From Plazaster borealis (lineage: Eukaryota > Echinodermata > Asteroidea > Forcipulatida > Labidiasteridae): 64,000 nt of DNA. The stretch is taken from assembly GCA_021014325.1 (NCBI GenBank), contig JAJGQC010000731.1, positions 62,001 through 126,000 on the forward strand, written 5' to 3'. Each line of letters starts with the position of its first letter. Position 1 is the first letter of the stretch. Shown here piece by piece: positions 15,738 through 27,374 of the stretch. The notes below the pieces were generated by a model, which made no database searches, had not been told where the DNA came from, and was given only the letters and a program-made list of their open reading frames with translations. A program made the position numbers and the translations under genes.

Positions 15738-15960
15738 GGTTGCATGGATGACTAGTGCATAAAGCACTCGCCTCTCGGCACAGTGGCCGGGTTCGGTTCC
15801 CATATGTGAGAAGAGTTTGTGTGTTTGTTCTCTCCTATGCCACGAGGGCTTTTCTGAAGGCCCTCCGGTTTTACTCTCTCCAGAAAAATCACTTGCTGTT
15901 TGTCTCTGGCTGTGCTACATGGGAATATGGGTCAATGTGGCTGGGCTAACAGAGTTTCCA
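15738..15960 (+). mobile_element. tRNA-derived SINE-like sequence
   Basis: GGATGACTAGTGCATAAAGC followed about 35 bases later by GGGTTCGGTTCCC resembles the A and B boxes of a tRNA-derived polymerase III promoter. The body ends without a clear tail. The spacing and the degenerate A box make it a SINE fragment rather than a functional tRNA gene. Confidence 0.5.
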
Positions 15961-16371
15961 TGACATCAGATTATTAAATGCATGTGTTGTACCTTCTCTT
16001 GTTGTGTTTGACTGACGCGGTAGCTATAAGTGCCCTTTTGGGGGTTTTATTTATTAGTACTTGTAAACAAAAATATCTTAAATACTGTGTTTGCGCATGT
16101 ACCGTAGCTGCCAGTATTAAGAGCCCTTCTTTTTGTCCCATTCTTTCAGTTTCCCTCCCTTTTCCCCTTCCCCCTTCCCCCAATTCCCATCCCTTCCCCT
16201 TCAACTGTGGTAGGATGGCTCTGTAGAGGTGCTGGTCACCTGTTCCATCTTGCCACTCACAGGCGATTGTTGTAACTTTTTTCTATTTTTATATACTGTA
16301 GGTTATTGTATATACTATAGTTTTTATAATTATTTATCTTTTTTTTCTTTATATTTCTTTTTGTAATATTT

Positions 16372-16745
16372 GCCGAAAAAGAAAAAAACCCTTATCATTT
16401 TATAATGTTTTCATGGTTTTCTTTGTACACATGCTGGGACCCACAGAACACCAGTGGTTGCCACTGAGTAAGTCTCCCAGTTGACGTAAAATATTTTCTT
16501 AAATACTGTATTTGCGCATGTACCTTGTCATTTTATGTTTTCAATGCACACATGCTGAGACCAACTGAGTGGGTCGTCGCCACTGAGTGGGTCGTCGTCT
16601 AGTTGAAGTAAAAAACAATCTTAAATACCGTTTTTGTGCATGTACCCTGTCATTGTTTGAGTTCATTGCTTTCTTTGTAAACATGGTGAGACCCACCGGA
16701 CACCAGTGGTTGCCACTGAGAGGGCCACCCAGTTTGAGGTTAAAT
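16372..16745. repeat. Degenerate tandem repeat, unit about 125 bp, three copies
   Basis: Each unit starts near CTTAAATAC(T/C)G followed by TTTG(C/T)GCATGTACC and continues through CACATGCTG or AACATGGTG, GAGACCCAC and TTGCCACTGAG. Starts are near 16076 (first partial copy), 16498 and 16620. It is intronic in RPTOR. Confidence 0.5.
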
Positions 16746-16776
16746 AAATAAATAAAATGTGTATATATTATTTCAG

Positions 16777-16883
16777 GATCTGGTCTTGTCTTAGACTGGG
16801 AGCAGGAGTCTGGCATGCTCTTAGCATCAGGAGATGTTCGTATTATCAGGGTATGGGATACTCAGAGAGAAATCAGACTACAG
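16777..16883 (+). CDS. RPTOR: RPTOR exon (WD40 region)
   Basis: Encodes GSGLVLDWEQESGMLLASGD then VRIIRVWDTQREIRLQ, a clear Raptor WD40 blade. The acceptor is TTTCAG at 16771-16776 and the donor is CAG/GTTAGT at 16883. It takes the phase-1 base from the exon at 218-328 and ends in phase 0. The intron between these two exons contains the Polinton. Confidence 0.93.
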
Positions 16884-17104
16884 GTTAGTACACACTATAT
16901 TTTTAAAATTATTATACAGGCATGAGACACCTCAGCGTCTCGGCAGATTTTTTCACTTTTTTCTTTTGAAACACCGCATTTTTTAATGGGACTCCGCATG
17001 TAAAATTACAGTTTCAGGCGGTGCACACTAGTCCAAGAGCCAGCCACTCTTGCCGGTACCAACTCGAGGGACTAATTCTAATATCACTTTTCTTGAATTT
17101 TCAG

Positions 17105-17235
17105 GATATCCCAACAGGTGCAGATAGCTGTGTAACTAGCCTGGCTTGTGACAATGTAGGTAGATCTCTACTCATAGCTGGGCTCGGAGACGGCAGTGTC
17201 AGGCTATATGACAGGAGGCTGGCCCCAACAGACAG
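17105..17235 (+). CDS. RPTOR: RPTOR exon (WD40 region)
   Basis: Encodes DIPTGADSCVTSLACDN then LIAGLGDGSVRLYDRRLAPTD, the DIPTGADSCVTSL signature of Raptor. Acceptor TTTTCAG and donor ACAG/GTAAAT. It ends in phase 2. The next visible exon (18664) begins after a segment of about 30 residues that Raptor normally has here, so an exon appears to be missing between them. Confidence 0.93.
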
Positions 17236-17799
17236 GTAAATTAAAAAGGAAATAGGTATACAATGTACTCTTGACACCATATTAACCAGTTGACGCCAGA
17301 TGTTGTGTCAACATGCCAATATCGTCACTGCTAGAATTCAGGTGACGTGCATGTTGTATGCAGGCTGGCATAGTGGGTTTTTCCATTAGTAAAAACAGTG
17401 TTCGCGTTATGTAGACTGCTTACCAAGTAAAATGTCATGTTGTAAAAAAGGTGTAAAAAGTAGGAACCATAATTATTTTTTGAATTGTGCTAGAATTTGG
17501 TTTAAGATATGGATGACTCGCCTATCTTAGCTATGTGTACGGCACAGACAGTAAATAGTGGTACAGAGATAATTACGGGACTCTCAACTGTCCTTGGTTG
17601 TTGGTCTTTCTCTTTTCCATCTTACAAACAAAAATCATTTTATTCTTGTAGAAAACATTGTTAATAAATGGAATTTCTTTGTTAGACTTGTGTCTTCTTC
17701 TAGAAACTGTGTGCTGTAGTGGGGCAGATAGGGAAATATATTGTTGTTGTTGTTTTGGTTTTTGGGGTGGTTTTTTTTGGGGGGGGGGATTGTGCCTAT

Positions 17800-18005
17800 T
17801 TTGGCTCACCTGCGAGGATAGAGGTTGATATTGTGTTTGAAAAGCCTTTGGAGCGCCATGGCAGCTCGGGGCTGTATACTCCCCAGGGAGCTGAGAAAGA
17901 TTAAAGGAATGTTATTTGCCCAATGACCAGGGCACTAATGTGAAGCACATTGATACGTTATTGTAAAATGCGCTATATAAGAACTTGTTATTATTATTAT
18001 ATTAT
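17800..18005 (+). mobile_element. Truncated SINE (same family as 54441-54792)
   Basis: CTGCGAGGATAGAGG, then GATATTGTGTTTGAAAAGCC and the tail GCGCTATATAAGAA followed by (TTA)n match the 3' two thirds of the SINE at 54441-54792. The tRNA-like head is absent. Confidence 0.7.
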
Positions 18006-18663
18006 GTCATGAGAAAGATATTCGGCTATAGGACCATCGCAGATTTGTTCTTCAAACAAAATATAGGTAGAAAGACAAGCAATGGCAGCCACTTTGAAAA
18101 GTATCAAAGTGTACTTGTCCATTAAACAAATGAGATAAATTTTCTCTTAGTGCTTGGTACAAATAAAAGCAGGTTAGTAGCGGTACAGTCTTTTCTGGTT
18201 TTGTAAAAAGAATTTTGGCCTGTAAAAATACTGAGCTTACAAGCCCTACGGTCTTGTGGATTTTTCACCCAAATTCGAGCCCCGCTCTTATCAACTAAAT
18301 TTTACCTGTATTGTTGTTAAAAGATCAACCTTTTAAAATTGTATTTATACCGGTACCATATTTTGTTTTAATTGTGTGAAAAGCACTTTGCAGTAATGAC
18401 GTCACTTTTGCTCAAAATACCCTGCTGTCAGACAAACATTCCTCCACTTAAACGATCACTGCAGCATCGACGCGCCAAACTGCACTAGTAGTATAGTCAG
18501 TACACACAAGTAAACATAAAACTTGGACATACTTGCGCAAATGTTAGTGAAATAGGAAACGTTTGTCTTAGAGACAGGTAGTTATTGCTTCTATTTCTGG
18601 TATTAGTGCTTATGTACACAGGAATACTTATTTTGCCTTCTGTTGCTGTTTTCTAACCAACAG

Positions 18664-18783
18664 TGTAAACGGCGATGTTCGCTTCTGGGATCCCCGATTC
18701 TCAGAGTCGGTCAAACTGATCCAGCCCAGCTTAAACACACTGACTGCAATGGCCGTTCATCCACAGGCTTATATATTTGCATG
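18664..18783 (+). CDS. RPTOR: RPTOR exon (WD40 region)
   Basis: Encodes VNGDVRFWDPRFSESVKLIQ followed by LTAMAVHPQAYIFA, another Raptor blade. Acceptor CCAACAG ending 18663; donor GCATG/GTAGGC. Entering phase 2 and leaving phase 2, it joins in frame to the exon at 19077. Confidence 0.92.
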
Positions 18784-19076
18784 GTAGGCAACAAAAACTG
18801 CATCACATCATCTCCCTAAGTGCAAATAAAATTTTTAACTGGCTTTCGGTGTTTTTGTTTACCTTAGAATAAATTAAGAATAAATTTTCCATATGACCAG
18901 TGTAGTATCTTGCCTGCCAGAAAGGCCCTGGAATGTACAAGATCAGTCTCTTTTGTAAACAAAGGTTACATTCTCTATATACTGTGGACATACAATGCAT
19001 GAGAATTCAATAGTTTCCTGTACAAATCTCGTACGTACGCCCCATCTAAGAAAATCAACCAATTCACTTTCCACAG

Positions 19077-19206
19077 TGGCTCGGCCAATCAACTCATCAG
19101 TGTCTTTAACATGTCCGGTGACACACTCGGCAATATCAAGTACTATGAAGGGTTCATAGGTCAAAGGATCGGCCCAGTCAGTTGCCTGGCTTTTCATCCA
19201 CTTAAG
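19077..19206 (+). CDS. RPTOR: RPTOR exon (WD40 region)
   Basis: Encodes [19 protein letters not shown] then [20 protein letters not shown], a conserved Raptor segment. Acceptor TTTCCACAG at 19068-19076; donor TTAAG/GTGAGC. It ends in phase 0, consistent with the last exon at 24232. The 5-kb intron after it contains a nested broken gene. Confidence 0.93.
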
Positions 19207-19558
19207 GTGAGCTCTAGTGATAAATATTCTTAAAGTGTCACTAGAGCGATTTTTTTTGAGGTTCCCTTTTCCAATAAAACTGTAGAATGATACTTCATTA
19301 TGTCACATAAAAAAAATTTAAAATTGGTCATTTTGGTCATGCCTAAACAACGATTTTTACAGCCCCATTTTTTGCACTCGCCACTCCGAATCGCGAAAAG
19401 AGCCCCTATGCCTCCCCATTCCGCGCCCAACTGCGTGACGTCACCGGGTGGATTGGTCTTTTTGTTGACACGGACTAACAGCGTCCAACACTGCGTGAAC
19501 GAGCAATTATTTTCCCTGCGCTCAAGCTTGTTTCGCGAATTCTCGCCCAAATTTCACC

Positions 19559-21407
19559 ATTGCTGAAAGGAAGATAACAGTGTAACCGAGGAAGTCGTTC
19601 ATGGTGACAGTGGCGACAGTGACAGTAATTCTGCTAGTGATTCCAGCAGTTTCAATTCGCCAGATGACGAAGTCGAAGACCAGGATGAGGAAATCCGTGG
19701 TGCAGAACCCTACCGGTTCGAGCCACTCGCTCCGGTAGGCCAAGGGTGGAGATGAAGACGAAGTCGACCCTGAACAGGACACAATCGGCTTTTAACACCG
19801 ACATGGTGAGTTGTTTATCAAGATAAAAGGGGATCATAATACACCTGTACATGCCTGGTCTATATTTATACGTGAAATATTTCTCATTGCCCGGTACGGT
19901 GAATATGAAGTTCGCCGATTGACTACGACTATTTTGTACAATAATAGTGTACATGTACATGTACACACATTATTACCATGCATATTTCCAAAACAGGGAC
20001 TACAGTGCGTGTACAATTTACTCGTACATGTACATGTATGTAGATAGTCGTGTACAGAGAGAACATGTACAATAAGTCTAGTTGTAAATTGTGTATGGTT
20101 CATGTTTGTGTAATTCCTTTACCTATTAAAAAAAATTAAATTTTTGAAATAAAAGAGATGGAGAAAATATGCTTTGAGTTGGGTTGGATGTGGTGGACCT
20201 AGAGTGATGTCTAATAAATTGTCAGGCTTCATTCAAAAATCAAACATGGTACTAATGTCATTTATCCAGGTTGGTATTTCAATCCCGGATTGTGCGAAAA
20301 AAAACTTGTTTATCCTGAATTACCTTTAATCTCACCCAGCATTCTTATCCAGTTCGATATTTAAATTTAGTGCACGCTACCCCATGGTAAGTTCAACAAT
20401 AACAGTAATTTTGGATAAATGTTGTGACACACTCATACACCCCAACAAAATCATAAAAGGGAACCCCCCCCCCAAAGAAAAAATAAATAAAAATAATAAT
20501 AAATCAAATAATAATAACATTAAAAAAAAAGATAAAAAAAAAAGACACTAGACTGAAAGACAATGTTAAATTAATTGTTTCCGCTCCACCCCCCCCCCAA
20601 TTATTTTCAGGTGTAGTTGTGGACATTGCGTCATGCAACCTGTCATATCAAACTGCATTTGCTGTAAAGAGGTTGATGCAGTTAGCACAAAAATGACAGA
20701 TTTGGGGATCGACCTGGATCTTCCGGACCAATGTTTTAGCCAGCATGAATGGTTTGAAGCGTCCAGCAGTTCTCCAGACAGCACATTTGCAGTACCAAGC
20801 TCAATATGGGAGAAGGGGTGTAAAGGGGACGGTTGACCAGTAAGTAGTGTTTCAAGACAAAAGTGAATATATATTTAAAACTTTGAACTGTTTAATATTA
20901 CCCATATTGTACATTGAAATAAAGGTCAACAAAAGACATTGTTTTGTTGTCATTCCACCTGCACATAGTTAAAGTACACTCATGTACACAGCACATTAAA
21001 TAGAACACAGAATCAGATCAGAAAAAACCCATTACACAACTGAACTCGACAAAAACTTACAACTTTCCTTCCATTTTAGAACTATATTGTTTGTATTTGG
21101 TCAACAAGATTACATGTAACAGTACAAGGCAGATCTGTTATAATAAACAGCTATACTTTATACTGTATGAACTAGTAAATTCACAAGTTTCCTCACTTAG
21201 TACTTATTTGTTCCATTTACTAATTTCTCATTTATCTCCAGGAAATATCAACATGTGGCTTATCGTCAAGTCGTAAGATGGTGTTTGGGATATTTGGGAA
21301 GATTCAACTGGGTTCAACTCCCATCCTGTGTAATGAATACTGTCCGATGGACATACCCAAACCCAGATGGTACATACAAAGGCTTCAGCTATCCCGAACT
21401 GGATTAA
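19559..21407 (+). pseudogene. P2X7-type C-terminal domain gene (P2RX7_C-like), nested and broken
   Basis: Three exon-like pieces are seen. 19565-19802 encodes an acidic Asp/Ser segment ending AEPYRFEPLAP, a short motif that often precedes this domain in invertebrates. 20611-20790 has CSCGHCVMQP and CICCKEVDAV, the Cys-rich core also found in the cytoplasmic tail of P2X7. 21242-21407 reads YQHVAYRQVVRWCLGYLGRF, then LPSCVMNTVRW and FPN-like end (YPNPDGTYKGF), stop at 21405-21407. Acceptors are plausible (TTTTCAG, CTCCAG). It looks inactive: the expected start is ATT at 19559-19561, the first exon needs at least two frame changes, and a segment normally linking the two Cys-rich and Tyr/Arg blocks is not found. 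It lies in an RPTOR intron on the same strand. Confidence 0.68.
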
Positions 21408-23160
21408 CATTCTTTTTGTGTCTGCACTTTTCATGTACAATATATTTTTGATGTTTAATTTCACTTTAGACATGGACATGCTGATTTGAAGAAAAAGTAA
21501 AGGAACTGCCAAGCTAACAGAAAATTGCAAGAAGGCAGTGTTTTCACATTTTTATGGCACTATAAAGGAAGAGATGTTGCATGCCTTTATTGACAATCAA
21601 ACTTGTAAAAGTGAAACTCCACAGTACACATGCTACCTATTAAGGAAATAACAATACATGTACATTGACAACAAACATGATGAAGAATTTGTGATAAATT
21701 TATTTATCATAATAGTTGTATGTAAGTAAACACAGGAAATTGTTGGGCTGTTTTTATTGCTTTGTTAAGAATTATTCCCTGTGTAACATTTTCTAAACTT
21801 TCATTATTCATCATGAAACAGACTGTGGTGCATTGTGATCATATCATAATCGTTAGTCGTTACACCCCTACTTGGTATGGAATTTAATCAAACAGCATGT
21901 TATTTACAGAGGTAGCAATTAACTTGAATTTGTGGTAGCCCACAGGGCTAGTCATGTCCACATTTTGTAATTACATGTGTCCTGCACAAAAAGTGTTTTA
22001 TTTTCAAGATTTACATATTTAAATTATTGAAATACACCACAGAATTTGTTAGTTATGAATTTCAAAAGAAAACTTGACTATAGCAGGACTTCAAAAACAA
22101 CAAATCAGTACACCGAGAAACAAAGTTGTTGAGCATTATCATGTCCTTCCTGAGATACTGAATTTTTTTGCATTATTATAATGCATTTTATTCACTAGCC
22201 CATTGGCCAACCAAATGCCCATCAGCCGCTGGCTATGCTCATAAAACCATTAGCCTATGGCTAGAAGTATATTGTCACTTTTGACCCATGTGTTTTGAGT
22301 TTTTTAATAAAAATGTCCACTTGAAAGTAATTTACACCTCTCATTCATGTACATCTCTGGTACTACCTTTTTGTATCTTGGCATAGTGTTGACACTTTCA
22401 TGATATTTTTGCAACTTTTTTAATCTAAAAATGACAATTTACATCTGTACATGATGTACATTTATACACAACTTCCCTAATAATGTCACACTTCTTATAC
22501 TTATACTGTACACTGAACTTTATCATACTTTTGATCTTTTAGCAAATCTTGCTAATAGCAAACGGTACTATAGAACTTTTGGATAATGCAGTAAATTTTA
22601 TAGCTTAAAAGCTGTAAAAACTGTTGTAATTTTGGTTTAATTAGTATGTGATTTTGTATTTGCACACTTTTTTCAACTTTCTGTTACAATATCAACTTCT
22701 GATAAATTGAAAGATTAAAATAAACATTTATTCTATGTCACAGATTATATTTGCTTCATAATTTACATTCCTTTGGCTTGTTAATTTTAGCCTTCTGTAA
22801 AACACTGAACTTTCTAGATACCGTATTAGTTGAGACACATTTTTCTTTATCCTAAATTCGGATTCGATTATGCTCAGTTCAAGATTCTATGCAGCCATTT
22901 TTTTTAAGGCATGCAGCCAGGCAGCAAACCACAATTTTCAGTGAACAGGAAGTTTGAGATATATACAGTGTTTATTTGGGTTGCCAGGAGAATCTACAAT
23001 TTTCATGACGGTGAAAATAAAGTTTGTGAAGTTTAATGCTGGTTTTCCTCCATTTTAAATGAATTAACCCTACTCACACTTATATGTGTATGAAAAAGGA
23101 AATTGTTATACTGCATGTGTATCATCAGTTTTATTTTCTCTTCAAATGTCAGTCTTCTTT
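21408..23160. other. AT-rich RPTOR intron, no feature recognised
   Basis: No exon, promoter or complete repeat can be supported. The stretch is AT-rich with scattered poly-A/T. Around 21950-22270 there is a short run of similar phrases (CCCACAGGGCTAG, CACTAGCCCATTGG, CCATTAGCCTATGG) of unclear nature. Confidence 0.5.
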
Positions 23161-23164
23161 TTCT

Positions 23165-23580
23165 TCTTGTGTGTCTTATCGCTCGACACCGTTCCTGCTG
23201 AACTCTGACCGTCACCCTCTATTGTGCTGGACTCTCCAATCTGTATCCCATGTTTCTTGTTTCTCTTTCGACTCAACACCGTTCCTGTTGAACTCTGACC
23301 ATGACCATTCATTGTGCTAGACTCCCAATCTGTGTCTTCCCATGTTTCTTGTGTCCCTTTCGGCTAGTCGACGTTTCTGTTGAACTCTGACCGTGACCCT
23401 CCATTGTGCTTAACTCCCCAATCAGTGTCTTCCCATGTTTCTTGTGTCCCTTTCAGCTAGTCGACGTTTCTGTTGAACTCTGACCGTGACCCTCCATTGT
23501 GCTTAACTCCCCAATCAGTGTCTTCCCATGTTTCTTGTGTCCTTTTCAGCTAGTCGACGTTTCTGTTGAACTCTGACCTG
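23165..23580. repeat. Minisatellite, unit about 93 bp, four copies and a partial
   Basis: Each unit contains GTTGAACTCTGACCGTGACC, then CATTGTGCT and CCCATGTTTCTTGTGTCCC. Copies start near 23188, 23279, 23371, 23464 and 23557 (partial). The last two are nearly identical, the first more diverged, as in an array still being homogenised. Intronic in RPTOR. Confidence 0.85.
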
Positions 23581-23732
23581 CAAGGTGTATAATTGTTTCT
23601 GCTTTCCAAATTCTCACTGTAGTGACACTTTAACAAAATGTAATTGGCAACACTGCAATTTTTGTAATTTGCAGGCATGTGATTTCTCAGGAATTTTCCT
23701 GATTTTCAGTATTTTCCCAAAACCTCATTGAA

Positions 23733-23910
23733 GCCCGGTTCATACTTCCTGCGAATGCAAATCAAATTTTGACGTCGCAAATTCGCTACGAAATCTTTGC
23801 AACAGTTGAGCTGAGCTCAACTCCTGCAAAACATTTGCAGCCAAAAGCAGAGCTGTGACGTCAAAATTTGCTTCGCATTTGCATTCGCAGGAAGTATGAA
23901 CCGGGCTTTA
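23733..23910. mobile_element. Fold-back MITE, TIR AAGCCCGGTTCATACTTCC
   Basis: The left end AAGCCCGGTTCATACTTCCT and the right end AGGAAGTATGAACCGGGCTT are perfect inverted repeats. Further inverted similarity extends inwards (GCGAATGCAAAT/ATTTGCATTCGC), with a centre containing GAGCTGAGCTC. No coding capacity. Confidence 0.85.
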
Positions 23911-24231
23911 GCCGTCAAATTTGATTCTTTTACTACAAAAAATTCCACCAATGACCACCCTTCTAAGAAGTTGTACAGAAAATCTCTTAGCCATGGGTTA
24001 AAAAGCTGGCAGAAATCAATCATGTTTTCTAGACGGCTTGAGGGGTTGGAATTTTTTTTGGGGGGGGGGGGCTAAAGGGTCGATATCTGATGGTTCAGAC
24101 CATTTGAAAGGGATTGTGTTCACCCTAAAAAATAGTTCACCATAATATAAAAAACATACTATTTGAAACAGTGGTGTAGTAACAACAAAAAAGGCTGTAT
24201 ATTTATGTTGTTTTTATTTATTCGTCAACAG

Positions 24232-24300
24232 ACACATCTGGCATCCGGAAGCAGAGATTCCTTCCTCTCTATTTACTCAACGGAGAAGAAAGGCAGATGA
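24232..24300 (+). CDS. RPTOR: RPTOR last exon
   Basis: Encodes THLASGSRDSFLSIYSTEKK, then GR and a TGA stop at 24298-24300. This fits the final blade and C-terminus of Raptor (LAxGSxDxxxSxYxxEK). The acceptor is TTCGTCAACAG ending 24231. The frame follows phase 0 from the exon ending at 19206. The rest of the transcript after 24300 is 3' UTR or intergenic. Confidence 0.9.
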   Translation, partial: THLASGSRDSFLSIYSTEKKGR

Positions 24301-24369
24301 TGATGCTGGATTGGGGGGGGGGGGGGTTGGAGGGAAAAAGAATTTTGTGGGATAGCATGAGGGATTCAA

Positions 24370-24695
24370 TTATAATGCATTTTGAGAAACTTTTCACTTC
24401 GAAGTACTGAGGGTATTGAAAATTATGTCACTTTTTCACTTTTTTCCCCCAAAAATTTGTATCTGAGAAGCGTTACTTCAATAACGTGTATTCCAATTGC
24501 AGATTATTCTTCCTGCGTGGACAAACCGTTCCAGATTTTCGGCAATAATTATCTCAAAAATGCTACCACCTTTTGAAATGAAATTTTCACAGGTTAGTTT
24601 TATGGTATATATATCTACAAACTATATAGGATTGAAACAAACAAAGGGTTCCATTTACCAAATGTATACAATCCCTTTAAAAATGCTAACTGGTA
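24370..24695. mobile_element. Partial MITE of the TTAA family (subfamily B)
   Basis: It shares GAGAAACTTTTCACTTCGAAG, the CTGCGTGGACA segment and the terminal CCCTTTAAA with the elements at 57166-57518 and 59851-60221. The left end is missing. Confidence 0.65.
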
Positions 24696-25332
24696 TTCCT
24701 GATATAAATTACTGTAGGTCTTCTCTTGAGTTAGTAATACCGCTAAAAGTTTGCTGCATGGAACGTGTTAACCACTTGCCGCCGGGAATTCCAAAACAAA
24801 ATTGTGCTCACCCGTGGGATTGACTTTTGGAATTTCAGGAATCTTTTTGTTTTTATCACAATGAAACCATGACTAAAGAAAGTAAAGACAACGTTCTCCT
24901 AATATGCACCAGGATTTATTTTTCTCTTATGAGAACATTGGTATTTGTTTTACCACAGCCGATAATCGGCCATTGTATACTGGAATCTCAGACTTGCCTC
25001 GTAATCCTCATTTGTACAACAAACGGACACGGACGAAGGTCTGGAATCGGGGATTACACAATCCCCCAGAAAAGGGAGATTTTGAGCATGAATTCCTGTA
25101 CCCTTTGCCCTTTGTGTACAGGGTGAAAGAAGCATAGCACATATATTGCATGCCTTGTGCACACTGCACAATGGAATGTCCCGTCTTGTTAACACGTCGA
25201 CTGCTGTTGATCTCATGCAAAAAAAAAAATGTTCCAGAGTGTCTTTTGGCAGCATCCACGTACAATTTTAAAAGATGTTAATTCTGATTGGTTTGTGAAG
25301 GTTGTGGGTGTGTACACGTCTTCGGCGTTAAC

Positions 25333-25486
25333 AAGGGTCGATTTTACAAAGCACTAAGATTCATCTTAATACGAGTTGTCAGTATTACCATAGTGATTTG
25401 TATTGTGACATCACACTTTGCTCAGCAATTAAGATTGATTTGCACTTAAGATCAATCTTAACTCTTTGTGAAATCGAGCCCTGGTT
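25333..25486. mobile_element. MITE with TIR ending GTGAAATCGAGCCC
   Basis: It begins near GGGTCGATTTTACAAAGC and ends CTTTGTGAAATCGAGCCC, an inverted pair, with internal CTTAAT/ATTAAG symmetry. A second copy lies at 32871-33006. Confidence 0.75.
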
Positions 25487-26342
25487 AAGTAGGTCCAGTT
25501 TGCCGTCTTAACCAATGCCAATTGTGCTTATGGTTTTTTGGCCCTTGTCGGCCAATAAAATCAGTTGTTTCATACATGTGAACATTTACGCTCGGCTGCA
25601 TCCTATTTTTTTGTACAGTTTTTTAAAGTCTGTCGCACAAGGAGCCGATACAACTTGTACCAGGGATGTAAATTTCATTTTTGTTTTCCAAAATTGTTGT
25701 TGTTGTAAGTAGTCATTTTGTAAATATGACCATATGTACATGACAGATAAAAGTATAGAAAATATTAATAAATAACAAATTTTATTGCAAAATCTATACT
25801 ATTGTAAAAATAAACTGAAGTATTTTGGGGACTATTTTACCATTTAATGTATAAGGCTGTGAGACTTCAAAGGCCAATAAAAAAAGATTGTTTTGTAAAC
25901 AATGAAAAGAAACTAAACCATTTTTTGTAAAAGCATTTAATAAAACTGAACAACATATTTACAAAGGAAAAGAAATGACATATATGCAACATGAATACAA
26001 ATAATATAGGTTTCTGGAAATGTAATAAATTATTGTTTTATTATAACAAAATTATATTTTGTGCATTTTGTATTTCTTGACGGACGGTATAAATACTCTT
26101 TGAGAAAAGCAGACCAGAATGGTAAAGAACCGGGCCCCATTTTATGGCAATGCTTACCACAGAATTCAGCGTTTATGCAGTAGTTTTAATTGCGTAAGTG
26201 TTTATGTCTTGACCCAGAGTGGAACAAAGTTCTAAGAGAAATCTGACTTGGGTAAATTTCAGTTATGTAGATCAAGTCCCAATCCAGGCTTTGTTAGTTG
26301 ATTCATAAGATTCATAACCAAGAAAATGCAAACTAACTCGCA

Positions 26343-26560
26343 AAAACAAATGAGGAACACCAGTTCAATTCTTTAAGAGCTGCTTAAGCAGAAAACACCG
26401 CTTCTTAATAATTTGCTGCGAAGCAAAAGTAAGCAGGATATCAGTCACATTATATAGTACATGGGACATTTTTTTTTCTTCTTTTTTTCTGATAACCATA
26501 TTCTGGTGAGCATTTTGTTGTGTTGAGCTATTTTTTTAAACTTAAGCTGCTCTATCAAAC
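26343..26560. repeat. Dispersed repeat, family GCTTAAGCAGCTC (second copy)
   Basis: It shares GCAGGATATCAGTCACA and TTAAGCTGCTCTATC with 1-165. It has internal opposing GCTGCTTAAGCAG blocks, so it may be a fold-back element. Confidence 0.5.
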
Positions 26561-26725
26561 GATACCAGATGTCTACTGGAAGGGAGTTCTGGTTTAGCGC
26601 TGAATCTTGGGTTGTCTGTGGGCGAGTACTCGGTGATCTTATCATGAGTGCCAATAGTTCTTCAAGCAGAGCACCAAATCTTCAGTTGTCTGTGAACCGG
26701 GCGAGTACTCCATGAGTGCAAAGAA

Positions 26726-27192
26726 TCATGTGCCAATAATGGATGATTTCGAACCTACAGAATGAAATAAGTATCTCTTAAACCCTCGTCCGAGAAGGAA
26801 CACTTCCGCCGACTCTTTCCGGCTGGCGTCTGCTTTCACGACCTTCACCCCTCGGAATCCTTTTGCAAGTTCTTCCTTCAACTGTCCAGTTTCTTGGCCT
26901 TCCCACAACTTGCACAGGAAATTGCCGTCCTCTCTCAGAACTTTCCTTGCGAATCCGAGAGCAGATCTGCAGAGTTCCATAATCACCTCCCGGTCTATGG
27001 AACGGACTCCAGTTGAGTTGGGCGCCATGTCACCGACAACCGTGTTTACAAGTTGACCGTTGAGTAATGTCAGAATGGTGGACTGCGTTGACGACAGAGT
27101 AAAGTCTGCGTTTGGGAGGAGAATAGCGCCCTCTAGAGGCTTTTTATGTTGCAGGTCAACACTGATGACCTTTCCGGATGGCATATTTGAAT
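26726..27192 (-). CDS. MRM2: MRM2 (mitochondrial 23S-type rRNA methyltransferase), terminal exon
   Basis: An S-adenosylmethionine-dependent 2'-O-ribose methyltransferase of the FtsJ/RrmJ family acting on mitochondrial large-subunit rRNA. The exon encodes VISVDLQHKKPLEGAILLPN, then VVGDMAPNSTGVRSIDREVI (the DMAPN motif that carries the catalytic Asp of this family), FLCKLWEG with the catalytic Lys, and KADASRKESAEVFLLGRGF near the end. The acceptor on the minus strand is CTGTTTCTCAG, giving exon start 27192; the stop is at 26726-26728. Earlier exons, with the AdoMet-binding GAAPG-type motif, were not found in the window. It is convergent with RPTOR. Confidence 0.85.
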
Positions 27193-27374
27193 CTGAGAAA
27201 CAGATACAAGTAATTTAATATTTTACCCCTTCTCTTCCACAATTTAATAATGCAGTTTTTACAATAAATAGAATGTGTACAACTAGACTAGCTTAACTTT
27301 GAAGTTTGTTCCAATTGGTAACCTTTAATCCATCCTTTCCCAACTCGAGGTTGTCAGTCATTGCTAACAAAAAG

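Noticed and set aside
17719..17904. Small open frame with Val/Gly-rich sequence
   Set aside because: Produced by a TTG repeat and a poly-G run next to a truncated SINE.
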